A stretch of 64,000 bases of DNA from Mycobacterium sp. 3519A (GCF_900240945.1 NZ_OESG01000013.1:248001-312000), one strand, 5' to 3'. Positions 1 through 8,754 are shown, counted from the stretch's first letter. Program-made: numbers and translations. Notes: generated by a model from the letters alone, not told the origin.

Positions 1-1
1 G

Positions 2-538
2 CTGCTGTCGAGTCTGTTCGCGTGTGTGCTGTCGTTCCACAATGTGATCGCCCGCTACCAATTCGTGCTTGCCGGAAAGGGATTGCTGCCGCGACGGCTC
101 GGCAGCGTGCACCCGACGCATCATTCGCCGGCGTTCTCGTCGGTGGTGCAGACGGCGACAGCGACGCTGATCGTGTTGGTGCTGGCGGTGTTTCAGGTTG
201 ATCCGCTGGTCGGAGTGTTCGGGTCGATGGCCGGGGTGGCGACGGTGGGCATGGTGATTCTGATGCTGACGACGTCGGCGGCCGTGCTGGCGTACTTCAT
301 GCGACAAGGGGGCGGGCTGTGGCAGACGCGGGTTGCCCCGGCGTTGGCGTGTATCGGGCTGCTGGTCAGCATGTGGCTGGTGTTGTCGAACTTCACGCTC
401 GTTACGGGCGGCAGTTTCGCGCTGAGCACGATGCTGGCTGTGGTGCCGTTCCTCGGCCTGCTGATCGGCTTCCTGATTGGGCAGCCGCAGGTTTCGTCAC
501 GCGACGCTGCCGCGGCAGATGCTACGGCTCACCCTTAG
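2..538 (+). CDS. APC-family amino acid/amine permease, C-terminal part
   Basis: The frame is open from the first bases of the window, so the 5' end lies outside; about 178 C-terminal residues are present. The protein is hydrophobic with about four membrane spans. Near its start is an Ala-Cys-Val-Leu-Ser-Phe-His-Asn stretch followed by Ala-Arg-Tyr and then Gly-Leu-Leu-Pro-Arg, the pattern around the middle helix of amino acid-polyamine-organocation permeases. It would act in the cytoplasmic membrane importing an amino acid or amine; the substrate cannot be judged. The tail is short, polar and Ala-rich. It overlaps the convergent lipoprotein gene by 17 bp. Confidence 0.75.
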   Translation: MLSSLFACVLSFHNVIARYQFVLAGKGLLPRRLGSVHPTHHSPAFSSVVQTATATLIVLVLAVFQVDPLVGVFGSMAGVATVGMVILMLTTSAAVLAYFMRQGGGLWQTRVAPALACIGLLVSMWLVLSNFTLVTGGSFALSTMLAVVPFLGLLIGFLIGQPQVSSRDAAAADATAHP

Positions 539-1493
539 TCGCGGCCGCGTCAGCCTTTCCAGCAGGCGCGGTTGTCGTTGTTCCGGGTTCGTCGGCGCCG
601 GTCTTCGGTTCGGCGACGGGCGTCGGGTGCTCATTGCCACGGCGACGGCTGTACCACCGCCAGCCGTACCGGCCTGCGGCGACTAAACCGCCCCCGATGG
701 TGGTGAGCTGAATCCAGTAGTTCTTCAGCAGATCGAAGAATCCACGCAGTCGATCGCCGAGGCTCGGCGTAACTGGCGGGGGCGCTGGGGGTTTCACCGC
801 GGGGTGCACGCGAATCCGCAATGGCACGTTCTCCGTGGTGACGCTGCCGTCCGCTCGCGGACAGAAGATGATGGCCTGCAATTTGAGCTCACCGGCCACA
901 TGCGGCTGGATCTGCCACGGGAACAGCAGGCTCACCTGATCCCCGATCGATCTGTCGAGGGTCTCGAGTGGCGAGATCGTGGCGTCCGAGGAAATCACGG
1001 TCAACTTCGCTCGGATTACCGTGCCCGCCGTCACGTCGACCGGAAGAGGCGGCCGCGCAACGTCATCAGGAATCGTCGCATTGATCGCGTCCTGCAACCG
1101 TTGAGCATCGCCGATGCTCAACGCGATGTTCTCGGTGACGCCCTCAGTCAGGAAATCCGGCGCATGCCATACGGCGTTCTCAGTGACCAACCTCTGCACA
1201 TTGTGGTCTACGCCGTGGGCCGGGCCGTCGGGTGCCTCCGTCTGCGGGGGTTGAGATGACGGTGCGACGGGGCCGCCTGCAATGACCTCGGGGCCTGGCG
1301 CCGGCGCACCAGGGGATAGCTCAGTGGGGGCAACCGGATACGTCGGCGCGGGACTTGAGGCGATTGTCGCCGTGGTCGTACGGCTGGGTTCAGACGTCGG
1401 AGAACTGTCCGACCCGCAACCAGCGACGAGGAGAGCGGCGAGCGCCGCCACTGGCAACACGCCGACGATGCACCCGCGGACTGTCGTGGACAT
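522..1493 (-). CDS. Exported lipoprotein with C-terminal membrane anchor
   Basis: A 323-residue protein. The N-terminus is a lipoprotein signal: a hydrophobic stretch ends in a Leu-Leu-Val-Ala-Gly-Cys lipobox at about residue 26. A Ser/Thr/Pro-rich linker follows to about residue 95. The folded region (about 95-245) has no domain I recognise. A second hydrophobic segment near residues 255-285 is followed by Arg-rich residues, so the protein may be anchored at both ends. The C-terminal tail is low complexity. It is convergent with the permease. Function unknown. Confidence 0.7.
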   Translation of the reverse strand: MSTTVRGCIVGVLPVAALAALLVAGCGSDSSPTSEPSRTTTATIASSPAPTYPVAPTELSPGAPAPGPEVIAGGPVAPSSQPPQTEAPDGPAHGVDHNVQRLVTENAVWHAPDFLTEGVTENIALSIGDAQRLQDAINATIPDDVARPPLPVDVTAGTVIRAKLTVISSDATISPLETLDRSIGDQVSLLFPWQIQPHVAGELKLQAIIFCPRADGSVTTENVPLRIRVHPAVKPPAPPPVTPSLGDRLRGFFDLLKNYWIQLTTIGGGLVAAGRYGWRWYSRRRGNEHPTPVAEPKTGADEPGTTTTAPAGKADAAATKGEP

Positions 1494-1692
1494 CTCGGTC
1501 AGCCCCGTGCACTAGATATGCGCATTGTTCCCCCCTCGCGGACATCAGCACTCGTCGCGGAGCCTGAACCGCTAACACCAGGGTAAATATGTTGCTTCGC
1601 CGAGCAACGAGTATTCGGCTACTTGATTTGAGCTTTCGCGATCGCGGGCGGCCGAAGGTTTCGAACTGATGTGCGACGGGAATCAGGGCCGC

Positions 1693-1896
1693 ATGAGTGA
1701 TGACACACAGCTGCAGAACCCAGAGAAGGACACCTCGGAGTGGGTCACCGGCGACGAGCCGATGACCGGCCCGCAACGCAGCTACCTGCAGACGCTGGCG
1801 CAGGAGGCCAAGGAAGAGGTGCCCGATGATCTGACCAAAGCGCAGGCATCCGAGGCCATCGACCGCTTACAGAAGGAAACTGGACGCGGCAGGTAG
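1693..1896 (+). CDS. DUF3072 domain protein
   Basis: A small acidic protein of 67 residues. It contains a Met-Thr-Gly-Pro-Gln-Arg-Ser-Tyr-Leu motif followed by Leu-Thr-Lys-Ala-Gln-Ala-Ser-Glu-Ala-Ile-Asp, which is the core of the DUF3072 family of actinobacteria. The ATG at 1693 is chosen because the residues upstream (from 1669) do not look like the family. The role of DUF3072 is not known. It stands alone between two minus-strand genes. Confidence 0.75.
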   Translation: MSDDTQLQNPEKDTSEWVTGDEPMTGPQRSYLQTLAQEAKEEVPDDLTKAQASEAIDRLQKETGRGR

Positions 1897-1998
1897 CGGT
1901 CAGTTGGCCGGCGGACCACTATGTGCCTTCCGCCTTCGCGCAAGGAGGCGCTCACCAGCGTGGCAGTTTGCCTCGAATCCTCGAATCCGATGTCTCGC

Positions 1999-3639
1999 TC
2001 AGGTGGACGGTGGCCGCACAACCGTCGTCGGCGGGTCGCCGCTGTCGTCCGGCTTACGGCGCAGGATGCGCAGCGTGGCGGTCGGCGTCGCGAACTCCTC
2101 CGTCGGAGGCGCTTCGAGCACCGTCGTCGAATCCTCTTTCAGCCGAACAATTTTCGGCACCGCAACGGTGGGCGCAGGGGTACCGAGTGTCGGTGCGGCG
2201 GCCGTCTGCGGCTCAGGCGCCGGCGGTGCAGGCGCCGCAGAAACCCGGGTCTCGCGCCGGCGCACGAAGTAGGCGGCCAGCGGCCCCGTGAACAGCATCG
2301 CGAGCAGCACCGCCAGGCTGAGCAGACATACCGCGACGTCGAACGTGCTGGTGATCTGCTGGGCCAGGTTGTTGCCGTACACGGCATCCGGCGACGGTTC
2401 GGCGTAGCGCGGGGCCAACGCGACACCGATCGCCAGGTTCGCGACGGTGAACACGAAAAGCACACCACTGAACGCCGCGATCACCGTCGCGGTGGTCTCA
2501 CCGCGCTCGAGTCGGCGGTGCAGCCACCGCGCCAGGACCCCGGTGATCAGGTCGAACACCGTCATCGCCACCGTGTCGTAGGCCGCGCGGGGCAGATCCA
2601 GCGACAGCGCGATCAGGAAGTCGACGACCCGGCACACGGCCGCCGCGAACGCCCAGAACGCGATCAGCGTCAGGCACTTCTGCGCCGCCGACCGGTAGGC
2701 GCCCAGCGTCGGCGGCTTGATCAGAAAGACGGCGTACAGCGTGGTCGGCGCGACGATGGCCGCCGCGGCCGCCCAGAACAGATAGCCCTCGTAGCCGACC
2801 GCGGCCGTCGACGTGTTCTGCGCGATGCCGTGGAAGGCGTCGATGTCGCGGCCGACCGGAAACACCCACACCAGCACCGTCGCCAGCGCCCCCGACGCGC
2901 CCAACGCGGTGGTGGCCAGCCGGGCGGCGGCCGACCTTTCCAGCAGCCAGCGCGACGCGATCAGCAACGCGATCATCGCGACCGCGCCGTAAAGCAGCGT
3001 CGTGACGATGACCGCGACGTCGCGCCCGCCGAACTCGCCGTTGGTGACGAACAGGTACCGCAACCGCCAGTACAGGTTGAAGGCGACCGCCAGCGTCGCG
3101 AGCGCAATCGACACCGCGCCGAGTACCCGCGCCGCGGCATACCAACGCCGAAAACCGTTGTCCTCGATGGTGATACTGGTGACCGGCGGCTGCGCGGCGA
3201 GCAGCGCGCCGCCGAGGCCGACGATCAGGCCGGGGCCCACGCCCGGCGGCGTCAACCCGGTACCGCCGTCGCGCACCGTCTCCAGCACGTGGAAGCCGAC
3301 GAAGCCGAGCGCGAGAACCAGATACGGGACGGCGAGCACCAGCCGGATCAGGCCGGTGCGACGGACGTCGGCCTCGGGGCCGGCCAGCCGTAACGGGCCG
3401 CGGTGTGGCGCGGCCGCGGCCGCCAGGGCCAGCAGCGTGACGAAGACGACCAGCACGAAGAACAGGGCGTTGCTGCCGGGCACGCCGAGACCGAAGTCCA
3501 GATTCCAGGGCAGCAGCAGCGCCAGAACCAGCAGCGCGGCCGCGACACCGTCACGGACCACGTTGGTGCGGACCGGCACATATCCCACGCGTGGCGACCG
3601 GCCGACGGTGGCGGGCGCGTCGTAACGCTGGTCGCTCAC
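1999..3639 (-). CDS. Mycobacterial multi-pass membrane protein (DUF7937-like)
   Basis: A 546-residue integral membrane protein with about ten to twelve hydrophobic segments between residues ~25 and ~445. A cytoplasmic Pro/Ala/Thr-rich tail of about 100 residues follows. I recognise the general layout as a conserved mycobacterial membrane family (probably DUF7937) but no catalytic motif. The GTG at 3639 is preferred because a GAGAGGA ribosome site lies 8 bases upstream; an in-frame ATG at 3714 would add 25 unlikely residues. It is divergent from the next gene, with about 110 bp for promoters. Function unknown. Confidence 0.7.
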   Translation of the reverse strand: MSDQRYDAPATVGRSPRVGYVPVRTNVVRDGVAAALLVLALLLPWNLDFGLGVPGSNALFFVLVVFVTLLALAAAAAPHRGPLRLAGPEADVRRTGLIRLVLAVPYLVLALGFVGFHVLETVRDGGTGLTPPGVGPGLIVGLGGALLAAQPPVTSITIEDNGFRRWYAAARVLGAVSIALATLAVAFNLYWRLRYLFVTNGEFGGRDVAVIVTTLLYGAVAMIALLIASRWLLERSAAARLATTALGASGALATVLVWVFPVGRDIDAFHGIAQNTSTAAVGYEGYLFWAAAAAIVAPTTLYAVFLIKPPTLGAYRSAAQKCLTLIAFWAFAAAVCRVVDFLIALSLDLPRAAYDTVAMTVFDLITGVLARWLHRRLERGETTATVIAAFSGVLFVFTVANLAIGVALAPRYAEPSPDAVYGNNLAQQITSTFDVAVCLLSLAVLLAMLFTGPLAAYFVRRRETRVSAAPAPPAPEPQTAAAPTLGTPAPTVAVPKIVRLKEDSTTVLEAPPTEEFATPTATLRILRRKPDDSGDPPTTVVRPPST

Positions 3640-3750
3640 GAAACGATTTCCTCTCTGGAGTGACGCGAGGGGTCGCCACTCAGGGTGCTGACTTTTGCTC
3701 TCATATACAAGCAACGCATCCAGGCCGCCGGGCTGTGAAAGGGTGAATCG

Positions 3751-5544
3751 GTGGACGTAATGGTCGGGGTGGCGGTCACCGGGAGGGTGGCGCGCCTGGC
3801 GATGATCGGCGCGGGCGGGCAGGTGCTCGACCAGTACGCGCTGGAGCTGCCCGACGACGCGATGACCGATCTGGCCGAGACCATCGTCGGCACGTACCGC
3901 GCGGTGGCCGACTCGGGCAACGTGATGGCCGCGACGCGGCTGTGCCTGCCGGACGCCTCACAAGCGGAGACGCTGCGGCAGACGGTGGCGAGCGCGGGCG
4001 TGCAGAACGTCGAGTTGGTGTCGGAGGCCGAGGCTGCCACGGCGCTGGCGCGCAACGCGGGTGCGGACGCGGCACTGCTGCTGGCCGACGACGACACGGT
4101 GTCGCTGACGGTGGTCGGCGAGGACGAGGAGTCGACGTCGGTGTTGGCGTCGGCGCCGATCGGGGTGGCCGGTGCGGCGGTCGCGTGCGCGGCGGTGCTG
4201 CAGAAGCTGCCGACCGAGCCGACGCGGATCATGCTGGTCGGCCAACGACTGGATCTGGATTCGGTTGCCGCAGAGCTGCATTCGACGGCGCCGGTGGAGG
4301 TGCCACCGGATGCCGGGTTCGCGATCGCACGGGGCGCGGCGCAGACGGCCGCACATTCGGAGTATCCGGCGGGCGCGGCGACGATGATGGCGCCTGCCGC
4401 CGCGGACGCGACGATGATGGCGCCCGCCGCGAGTGACGCCACGATGATGGCGCCCGCAGCTGGTGAGGCGACGCAGATGGCGCCGACGGCCGGTGACGCG
4501 GTGGTCGGCCCGCAGCTGGCCTATTCGGAAGAGGAGCCTGCCGAGTACGAGCTGCCGTACGACTCGCTGGAGGAATTCGTTCCGGAAATCGAGGACGAAG
4601 AGGCCTACACGGCGCTGATCGAGCCGCCGGCGCGGAAGTCGATGTTGATGGGCAGCGCGTTGGCGTTCGTGGTCGTCAGCTTCGCGACGTTGGCGGTGAC
4701 GGTGGCGGTCACAATCCGGCCGGTGGCCGACGTGTCGGCGCAGCAGATGCCGGTTCCGGCGACGCAGCAAGCGGAGACGGTACCGGGGCGGTTCCTGCCG
4801 CAGGTGCCGCATGAGCCGGATCCGGTGGCATTGCCGGTGGCGGTGGTGTCGCCTGCGCCCGCCGCGCCGCCGGTGCGGAATGTGCCGAATGTGCAGCCGA
4901 ACCGCGGACCGAATAGCTTCGCGCCGCAGGCGCCTGCCCCAGCACCGCAAGCTCCGCCGCCCGCGCCTGCGCCGGCTCCGGTGCCGGGCGCGCCGGTGAT
5001 CCCGATCCCGCCGGTGATTCCATTCCCGCCGCCGTTCTTCCCGTTCCCGCCGCCGCCGACGTTCACCACGACGGTGACGTCACCGCCGACGACGCCGACG
5101 ACAACGACCACCGAGCCGACGACGCCGACGACCACAACAACTGAGCCGACGACGCCGACGACATCGACGGAAACGTCGACGTCGACCGCAACTCAGACGT
5201 CGACGTCGACAGTGACGACGGTGTCACCGCCGCCGGTGATCGAGAAGCCGGCGCCGCCGGTGACGCAGGAACCGGCATCGCAGGCGCCCGCGTACACGGC
5301 ACCGCCGGCTGCACCCGCCTACACGCCGCCGGCCGTGGTCGCACCTGAACCCGTGGCGCCGGTAGCTCCCGTTGCACCGGTGGCGCCTGCTCCGGTCATC
5401 GAAAAGCCTGCGCCGGTTTTCGAGGCGCCGTCGAGCGGTGGCGGCTCGTCGAGCAGCGGCGGATCGTCAAGTGGCGGTGAATCGTCAAGCGGCAGTGGAG
5501 GTTCCGGCTCGGCACCCGCGACGACGATCCCGGCGTCGCCCTAG
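3751..5544 (+). CDS. Mycobacterial membrane protein with Pro/Thr-rich exported tail (DUF7159-like)
   Basis: A 597-residue protein. Residues 1-200 form a compact domain starting Val-Gly-Val-Ala-Val-Thr-Gly, like the N-terminal domain of several mycobacterial proteins (probably DUF7159). Next are four imperfect copies of an Ala-Thr-Met-Met-Ala-Pro-Ala-Ala repeat (residues ~210-250) and an acidic stretch. One membrane helix lies near residues 295-320. The exported part is extremely Pro-rich, with Thr-Thr-Thr-Glu-Pro repeats and a Ser/Gly-rich end, as expected of a segment crossing the mycobacterial cell wall. GTG start with GAAAGGG upstream. Confidence 0.7.
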   Translation: MDVMVGVAVTGRVARLAMIGAGGQVLDQYALELPDDAMTDLAETIVGTYRAVADSGNVMAATRLCLPDASQAETLRQTVASAGVQNVELVSEAEAATALARNAGADAALLLADDDTVSLTVVGEDEESTSVLASAPIGVAGAAVACAAVLQKLPTEPTRIMLVGQRLDLDSVAAELHSTAPVEVPPDAGFAIARGAAQTAAHSEYPAGAATMMAPAAADATMMAPAASDATMMAPAAGEATQMAPTAGDAVVGPQLAYSEEEPAEYELPYDSLEEFVPEIEDEEAYTALIEPPARKSMLMGSALAFVVVSFATLAVTVAVTIRPVADVSAQQMPVPATQQAETVPGRFLPQVPHEPDPVALPVAVVSPAPAAPPVRNVPNVQPNRGPNSFAPQAPAPAPQAPPPAPAPAPVPGAPVIPIPPVIPFPPPFFPFPPPPTFTTTVTSPPTTPTTTTTEPTTPTTTTTEPTTPTTSTETSTSTATQTSTSTVTTVSPPPVIEKPAPPVTQEPASQAPAYTAPPAAPAYTPPAVVAPEPVAPVAPVAPVAPAPVIEKPAPVFEAPSSGGGSSSSGGSSSGGESSSGSGGSGSAPATTIPASP

Positions 5545-6530
5545 TCGCCGGTCCGCTCGAACCTGTCGTTGAATTCGCCGCCGCCGGTGCAGTCGCCCCC
5601 GGCCGCAACAACTTGGTTGCCACGCCCGGTGAGGACCGCGATCGGGTCTCCCATCTCCGCGGGCAGCGGGTACTCGGCGTTGATCGTCACCTGAGCGGTG
5701 CCGCCCGCGCCGCACGTGGTGGTGCCCTGCTCCGCGCGGGTCCACTTGTCGCTGGCGAACATCAGCGTGACGGCGCCGTCCGTCCCGTGAAACAGACTCA
5801 TGCACCGATCGCCGGTCCGCAAACAGTACGTGTTGGCGGTGAGCGTCCGCGGCGGAACGGTGGTGCCGTTGGTGAAGGTCGTCGTCTCGCGGTAGCGGCC
5901 GCGTAGCGCGTCGGCCGGCGATGCCACGCGCGGCGGCAGCACCGCGGGATCGGCCACCTTGCCGGGGTCGGCGTCGCCGGTGCGGGTGTATTTCACGGTT
6001 CGTTTGGCGGCGCAGGCGCTGTTGGTGGAGGCGCGGACGGTTTCGCCGGTGAGGGTGCCGTCGGATTGCGGTTTCAGCGAATAGACCACCCAGATCTCGT
6101 CCGGGGTGGGGCCGCCGCATTGCGCCGAAGCGAGACCGACGGCGACCCACGTTCCGCCCAGTTGATCGAACGTCAGGTTGGAGACCAGGGCGATGCCGCC
6201 TTCGTTGATGTTGGCGGCCGTCGCGACACAGCCGCTGGCGCCGCATGTCGAGCGGACCGCCCACGTGGCCGTCGTGGCGGGCGCATTGGCCACCGGCTTG
6301 TCGTCGAGATCCGTGCCCGGCCCGAGATCGGCGCGGTAGGTGCCGTCAAAGGTTTCGGGGGCGGCGGCCGTCGCGGCTGGCGTCGCGGGCTTGTCGTCGC
6401 GGGTGAGCTGCACGGCCGCGAAGACGCCGCCGGCGATGAGCACGACGACGCCGACGAGTGCGCCGGCCAGGATGAGTGGTGTGCGGGACGAGCGTTTCGG
6501 GGCCCCCGAAACGCTCGTCCCGCACACCAC
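5541..6530 (-). CDS. Transmembrane and extracellular sensor part of a receptor Ser/Thr kinase (separated 3' half)
   Basis: The frame begins inside the palindrome with Lys-Arg-Ser-Ser-Arg and then a clear membrane helix (residues ~17-42). An exported domain of about 280 residues follows. It has two similar halves with paired cysteines, for example Ser-Thr-Cys-Gly-Ala-Ser-Gly-Cys near residue 75. This is what should follow the kinase domain encoded just upstream; together the halves give the ~620 residues usual for mycobacterial PknX-like kinases. The two are in different frames because of the palindrome. The GTG at 6530 is only a formal start, and the fragment may not be translated separately. 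Confidence 0.6.
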   Translation of the reverse strand: MVCGTSVSGAPKRSSRTPLILAGALVGVVVLIAGGVFAAVQLTRDDKPATPAATAAAPETFDGTYRADLGPGTDLDDKPVANAPATTATWAVRSTCGASGCVATAANINEGGIALVSNLTFDQLGGTWVAVGLASAQCGGPTPDEIWVVYSLKPQSDGTLTGETVRASTNSACAAKRTVKYTRTGDADPGKVADPAVLPPRVASPADALRGRYRETTTFTNGTTVPPRTLTANTYCLRTGDRCMSLFHGTDGAVTLMFASDKWTRAEQGTTTCGAGGTAQVTINAEYPLPAEMGDPIAVLTGRGNQVVAAGGDCTGGGEFNDRFERTGD

Positions 6531-7455
6531 TCATCCTGGCCGGCGCACTCGTCGGCGTCGTCGTGCTCATCGCCGGCGGCTGGCCCCAGTTGCTGTGGAC
6601 CACCGGCGCGGCTTGCGTCGGCGCAGAGTGCGACTGATCGGTCGGCTCGGTGATGGCTTGCCTTGCGGCAGCGGCCATTTCGACGGCGGTGGGGTAGCGA
6701 TCGGTGGTCTGTTTGGCCAGGCCCGTTTCGATGACCCGGTCCAAGCCGGGCGGAACGGTGTTCGAGGTTTGGGATGGCCGGGGTGGCGGGGCGACCATGT
6801 GGCCGACGGCGACCTGCTCGAGAGTGGAGCCAGGGAACGGTGTTTCGCCGGTGAGGCACTGGTACAGCACGCAGGCAAGGGCGTAGATGTCGGAGCTGGG
6901 TTCGATGTCGCCGGTGCGGAAGCGTTCGGGGGCCATGTAGGCCCACGTGCCGATGGTCGCCCCCTCGGAGGTCAGCTTGGTGTCGTCGGCGGCGCGGGCG
7001 ATGCCGAAGTCGATGAGGTAAGCGAAATCGTTGTCGGCCAACAGGATATTGGACGGCTTGACGTCGCGGTGCACCAGGCCGACGCGGTGGGCGCTGTGCA
7101 GCGCGCCTGCGATCTGCTCGATGATGTTGACGGCGCGTGCGGGCGGGAGCGGACCGGACTTGAGCAGGGTGTCGAGGTCGGCGCCGTCGACGAGCCGCAT
7201 GGTGACGTAGAGGCGGCCGTCGATCTCGCCGACGTCGTGGATGGGAACGACGTGGGGATCGTCGAGACGCGCCGCGGTGCGGGCCTCGCGGCGGAAGCGG
7301 CGGTCGAAGTCGGGGTCCTTGGCGAAGTGAGGCAGCAGCATCTTCAACGCCACGACGCGGTCGATGGTGGTGTCGTAGGCCTTCCACACCTCGCCCATAC
7401 CGCCTTGGCCGAGCAACTCGATCAGTCGATAGCGGCCGAATGGCGTCCCCTCCAC
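6346..7455 (-). CDS. Receptor-type Ser/Thr protein kinase, catalytic half (interrupted)
   Basis: A complete Hanks-type kinase domain: Gly loop Gly-Gln-Gly-Gly-Met-Gly at 16-21, ATP lysine K38, catalytic His-Arg-Asp at 129-131, Asp-Phe-Gly at 149-151, and Ala-Pro-Glu-Arg in the activation segment. It would phosphorylate Ser/Thr in the cytoplasm. The normal sequence ends near residue 291 (position 6582). From there the frame enters the palindrome and becomes an Arg-rich out-of-frame tail, with the membrane helix and sensor domain lost to another frame. As drawn, it would be a soluble kinase of 369 residues. Either a genuine disruption or an assembly error. GTG start. Confidence 0.8.
   Translation of the reverse strand: MEGTPFGRYRLIELLGQGGMGEVWKAYDTTIDRVVALKMLLPHFAKDPDFDRRFRREARTAARLDDPHVVPIHDVGEIDGRLYVTMRLVDGADLDTLLKSGPLPPARAVNIIEQIAGALHSAHRVGLVHRDVKPSNILLADNDFAYLIDFGIARAADDTKLTSEGATIGTWAYMAPERFRTGDIEPSSDIYALACVLYQCLTGETPFPGSTLEQVAVGHMVAPPPRPSQTSNTVPPGLDRVIETGLAKQTTDRYPTAVEMAAAARQAITEPTDQSHSAPTQAAPVVHSNWGQPPAMSTTTPTSAPARMSGVRDERFGGPETLVPHTTHPGRRTRRRRRAHRRRRLRGRAAHPRRQARDASRDGRRPRNL
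6426..6580. repeat. 155-bp perfect palindrome (77-bp arms, one central base)
   Basis: Arms 6426-6502 and 6504-6580 are exact reverse complements around base 6503. Pairing stops sharply: beyond the arms the sequence is AAGAC on the left side and TGGCC on the right. It contains the membrane-helix codons of the kinase gene, present once in each orientation. Removing one arm exactly (77 or 78 bases) does not restore the reading frame. Confidence 0.9.
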
Positions 7456-7527
7456 GCGCTCACGATAAACCGGGTACGGGGCGCAGGTCCCGCGATCTTT
7501 TTCAGCCGCTGCGCGCAGCGACCTTCA

Positions 7528-8100
7528 TTACAGCGCCATGTCCCAGAACGCCACCTCGTGTGCCAGCACGTCGGCGACCAGCTCGTCGTGTCGATCCGGG
7601 ACGGCCAACACGCCGAGTGCGTCGACGTAGTCCGAGAAGGCAGGCGTAGTCCAGTGCTCGACGAACTCGCCGAACGGGGAGGCGTCGGACGCGGCGGACG
7701 TCCACGCGAGCAGGTACACCCGTTCGAGCACCCACAGCGCAGTCACCGCCGCCTCATATGGAATGGCATCCAGTCGCTGCAGCAGTTCGCGGTACGCGAG
7801 TGTCGCAGGCAGCGGTCCCTGCGCTAAGTCGATCCCCCGCCGCGCGGCCTGCTCCTCGAACCAGTCCAGTTCCGCGACCAGCGCCACGCAGCCTCCGGCG
7901 AGTACCGCCTGGGCTGCGCGCGGCGCGCGTGCCAACAGCCGCGCCTGAAAAGCCAGCAGGTCGCCGACGAACAGGACGTCCTGCGCAAGCCACCGGTCAA
8001 ACGCGGAATCCGTGATAGCGCCGTCGCGCACCGCGTCGAGAAAGGGATGCCGGGTAGCCGCCGACCAGAGCGAATCAAGCACGCCCCGAAGGATAGTCAC
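7528..8100 (-). CDS. TenA/THI-4 family protein (thiaminase II-like)
   Basis: A 190-residue all-helical protein. It opens with Leu-Trp-Ser-Ala-Ala-Thr-Arg-His-Pro-Phe-Leu and has Phe-Asp-Arg-Trp-Leu-Ala-Gln-Asp near residue 35, both typical of the TenA/haem-oxygenase-like fold. TenA proteins hydrolyse thiamin breakdown products such as aminopyrimidines to salvage HMP. The catalytic cysteine of classical TenA-C enzymes is not visible at the expected place (the one Cys is near residue 71), so this may be a TenA-E type or a non-thiaminase member. No thiamin genes are nearby. GTG start. Confidence 0.7.
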   Translation of the reverse strand: MTILRGVLDSLWSAATRHPFLDAVRDGAITDSAFDRWLAQDVLFVGDLLAFQARLLARAPRAAQAVLAGGCVALVAELDWFEEQAARRGIDLAQGPLPATLAYRELLQRLDAIPYEAAVTALWVLERVYLLAWTSAASDASPFGEFVEHWTTPAFSDYVDALGVLAVPDRHDELVADVLAHEVAFWDMAL

Positions 8101-8133
8101 GGTGCTATCGGGGCCAGGGCGCGCCCGCTCGAG

Positions 8134-8754
8134 TCAGGCCATCTCAGGCACACGCAGGTGTGCGATGGCCAGGTCGAAGTCGCACTGGTCGAGTATCTCT
8201 GCGTGGGCGTCCTTGCTACCCGTGGTTCTGATCCTGTCCAACGCGTCCTTGTTTTGCTCGAGGGCTTCGGCGTTGTCGAAGGTCGCCGCGGTCACGCCAC
8301 GACCGGATGCTCGGTCGACGAGCAGGCTGGCACTGCAGAATCCGTCCAGCTCCTCGAGGGCGGGCAGGATCGTCGTCTTGAAGAAGTCGATCCCTCGGTC
8401 GATTTGATCCGGATCGACCTTGACCCAGGTGGCCCGGACACAGCAGCCGTCACCCGCTCGGTGCTCGCGGTGCATGGCAGCGACCTCCCATTCCTCGACC
8501 TGCGCGCTGCCACCGAAGAGCCCAGCGGCCTCGTCGCGAATCGGCCGCACGCTCTCCGCGCTCGCCCGCATCGACTCCTCGGAATCCCAGGAGCTGGTGG
8601 CGATGCAGCGGCCGGACGTTCGGTCGACCATCAAGGACATGCCGACACATCCGGGAATACCCTCGAGCGCGGGCAGCACGGTATCGCGTATATGCGCAAT
8701 ACCGGCGTCGATGGATGAAGGCTGCGCCTGGATTGAGGTGCTTCGTGCGTACAT
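8134..8754 (-). CDS. Tandem ABM-like (dimeric alpha/beta barrel) domain protein
   Basis: A 206-residue protein made of two homologous halves (about 1-100 and 105-206). Each half contains Asp/Gly-Ile-x(2-3)-Ile/Phe, Leu-Pro-Ala-Leu-Glu and Leu-x-Val-Asp-Arg-x-Ser-Gly-Arg, then Ala-Thr-x-x-x-Asp. This is an internal duplication of the antibiotic-monooxygenase-like ferredoxin fold, which normally dimerises; two fused copies make a built-in dimer. The ATG at 8754 has GGAGGCAG directly upstream, so an upstream ATG at 8928 is rejected. No catalytic residue can be named. Confidence 0.7.
   Translation of the reverse strand: MYARSTSIQAQPSSIDAGIAHIRDTVLPALEGIPGCVGMSLMVDRTSGRCIATSSWDSEESMRASAESVRPIRDEAAGLFGGSAQVEEWEVAAMHREHRAGDGCCVRATWVKVDPDQIDRGIDFFKTTILPALEELDGFCSASLLVDRASGRGVTAATFDNAEALEQNKDALDRIRTTGSKDAHAEILDQCDFDLAIAHLRVPEMA

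Noticed and set aside
1921..3393. Long Arg-rich open frame on the plus strand
   Set aside because: It is the antisense shadow of the membrane protein gene; its composition is typical of high-GC shadows and it has no ribosome site.
5080..5230. Repeated ACGACG-rich stretch as a tandem-repeat locus
   Set aside because: It is coding sequence for the Thr/Pro-rich segment and is read in frame through the gene.
6340..7827. Long open frame on the plus strand across the kinase region
   Set aside because: It is antisense to a clear kinase domain and crosses the palindrome; no protein-like motifs.
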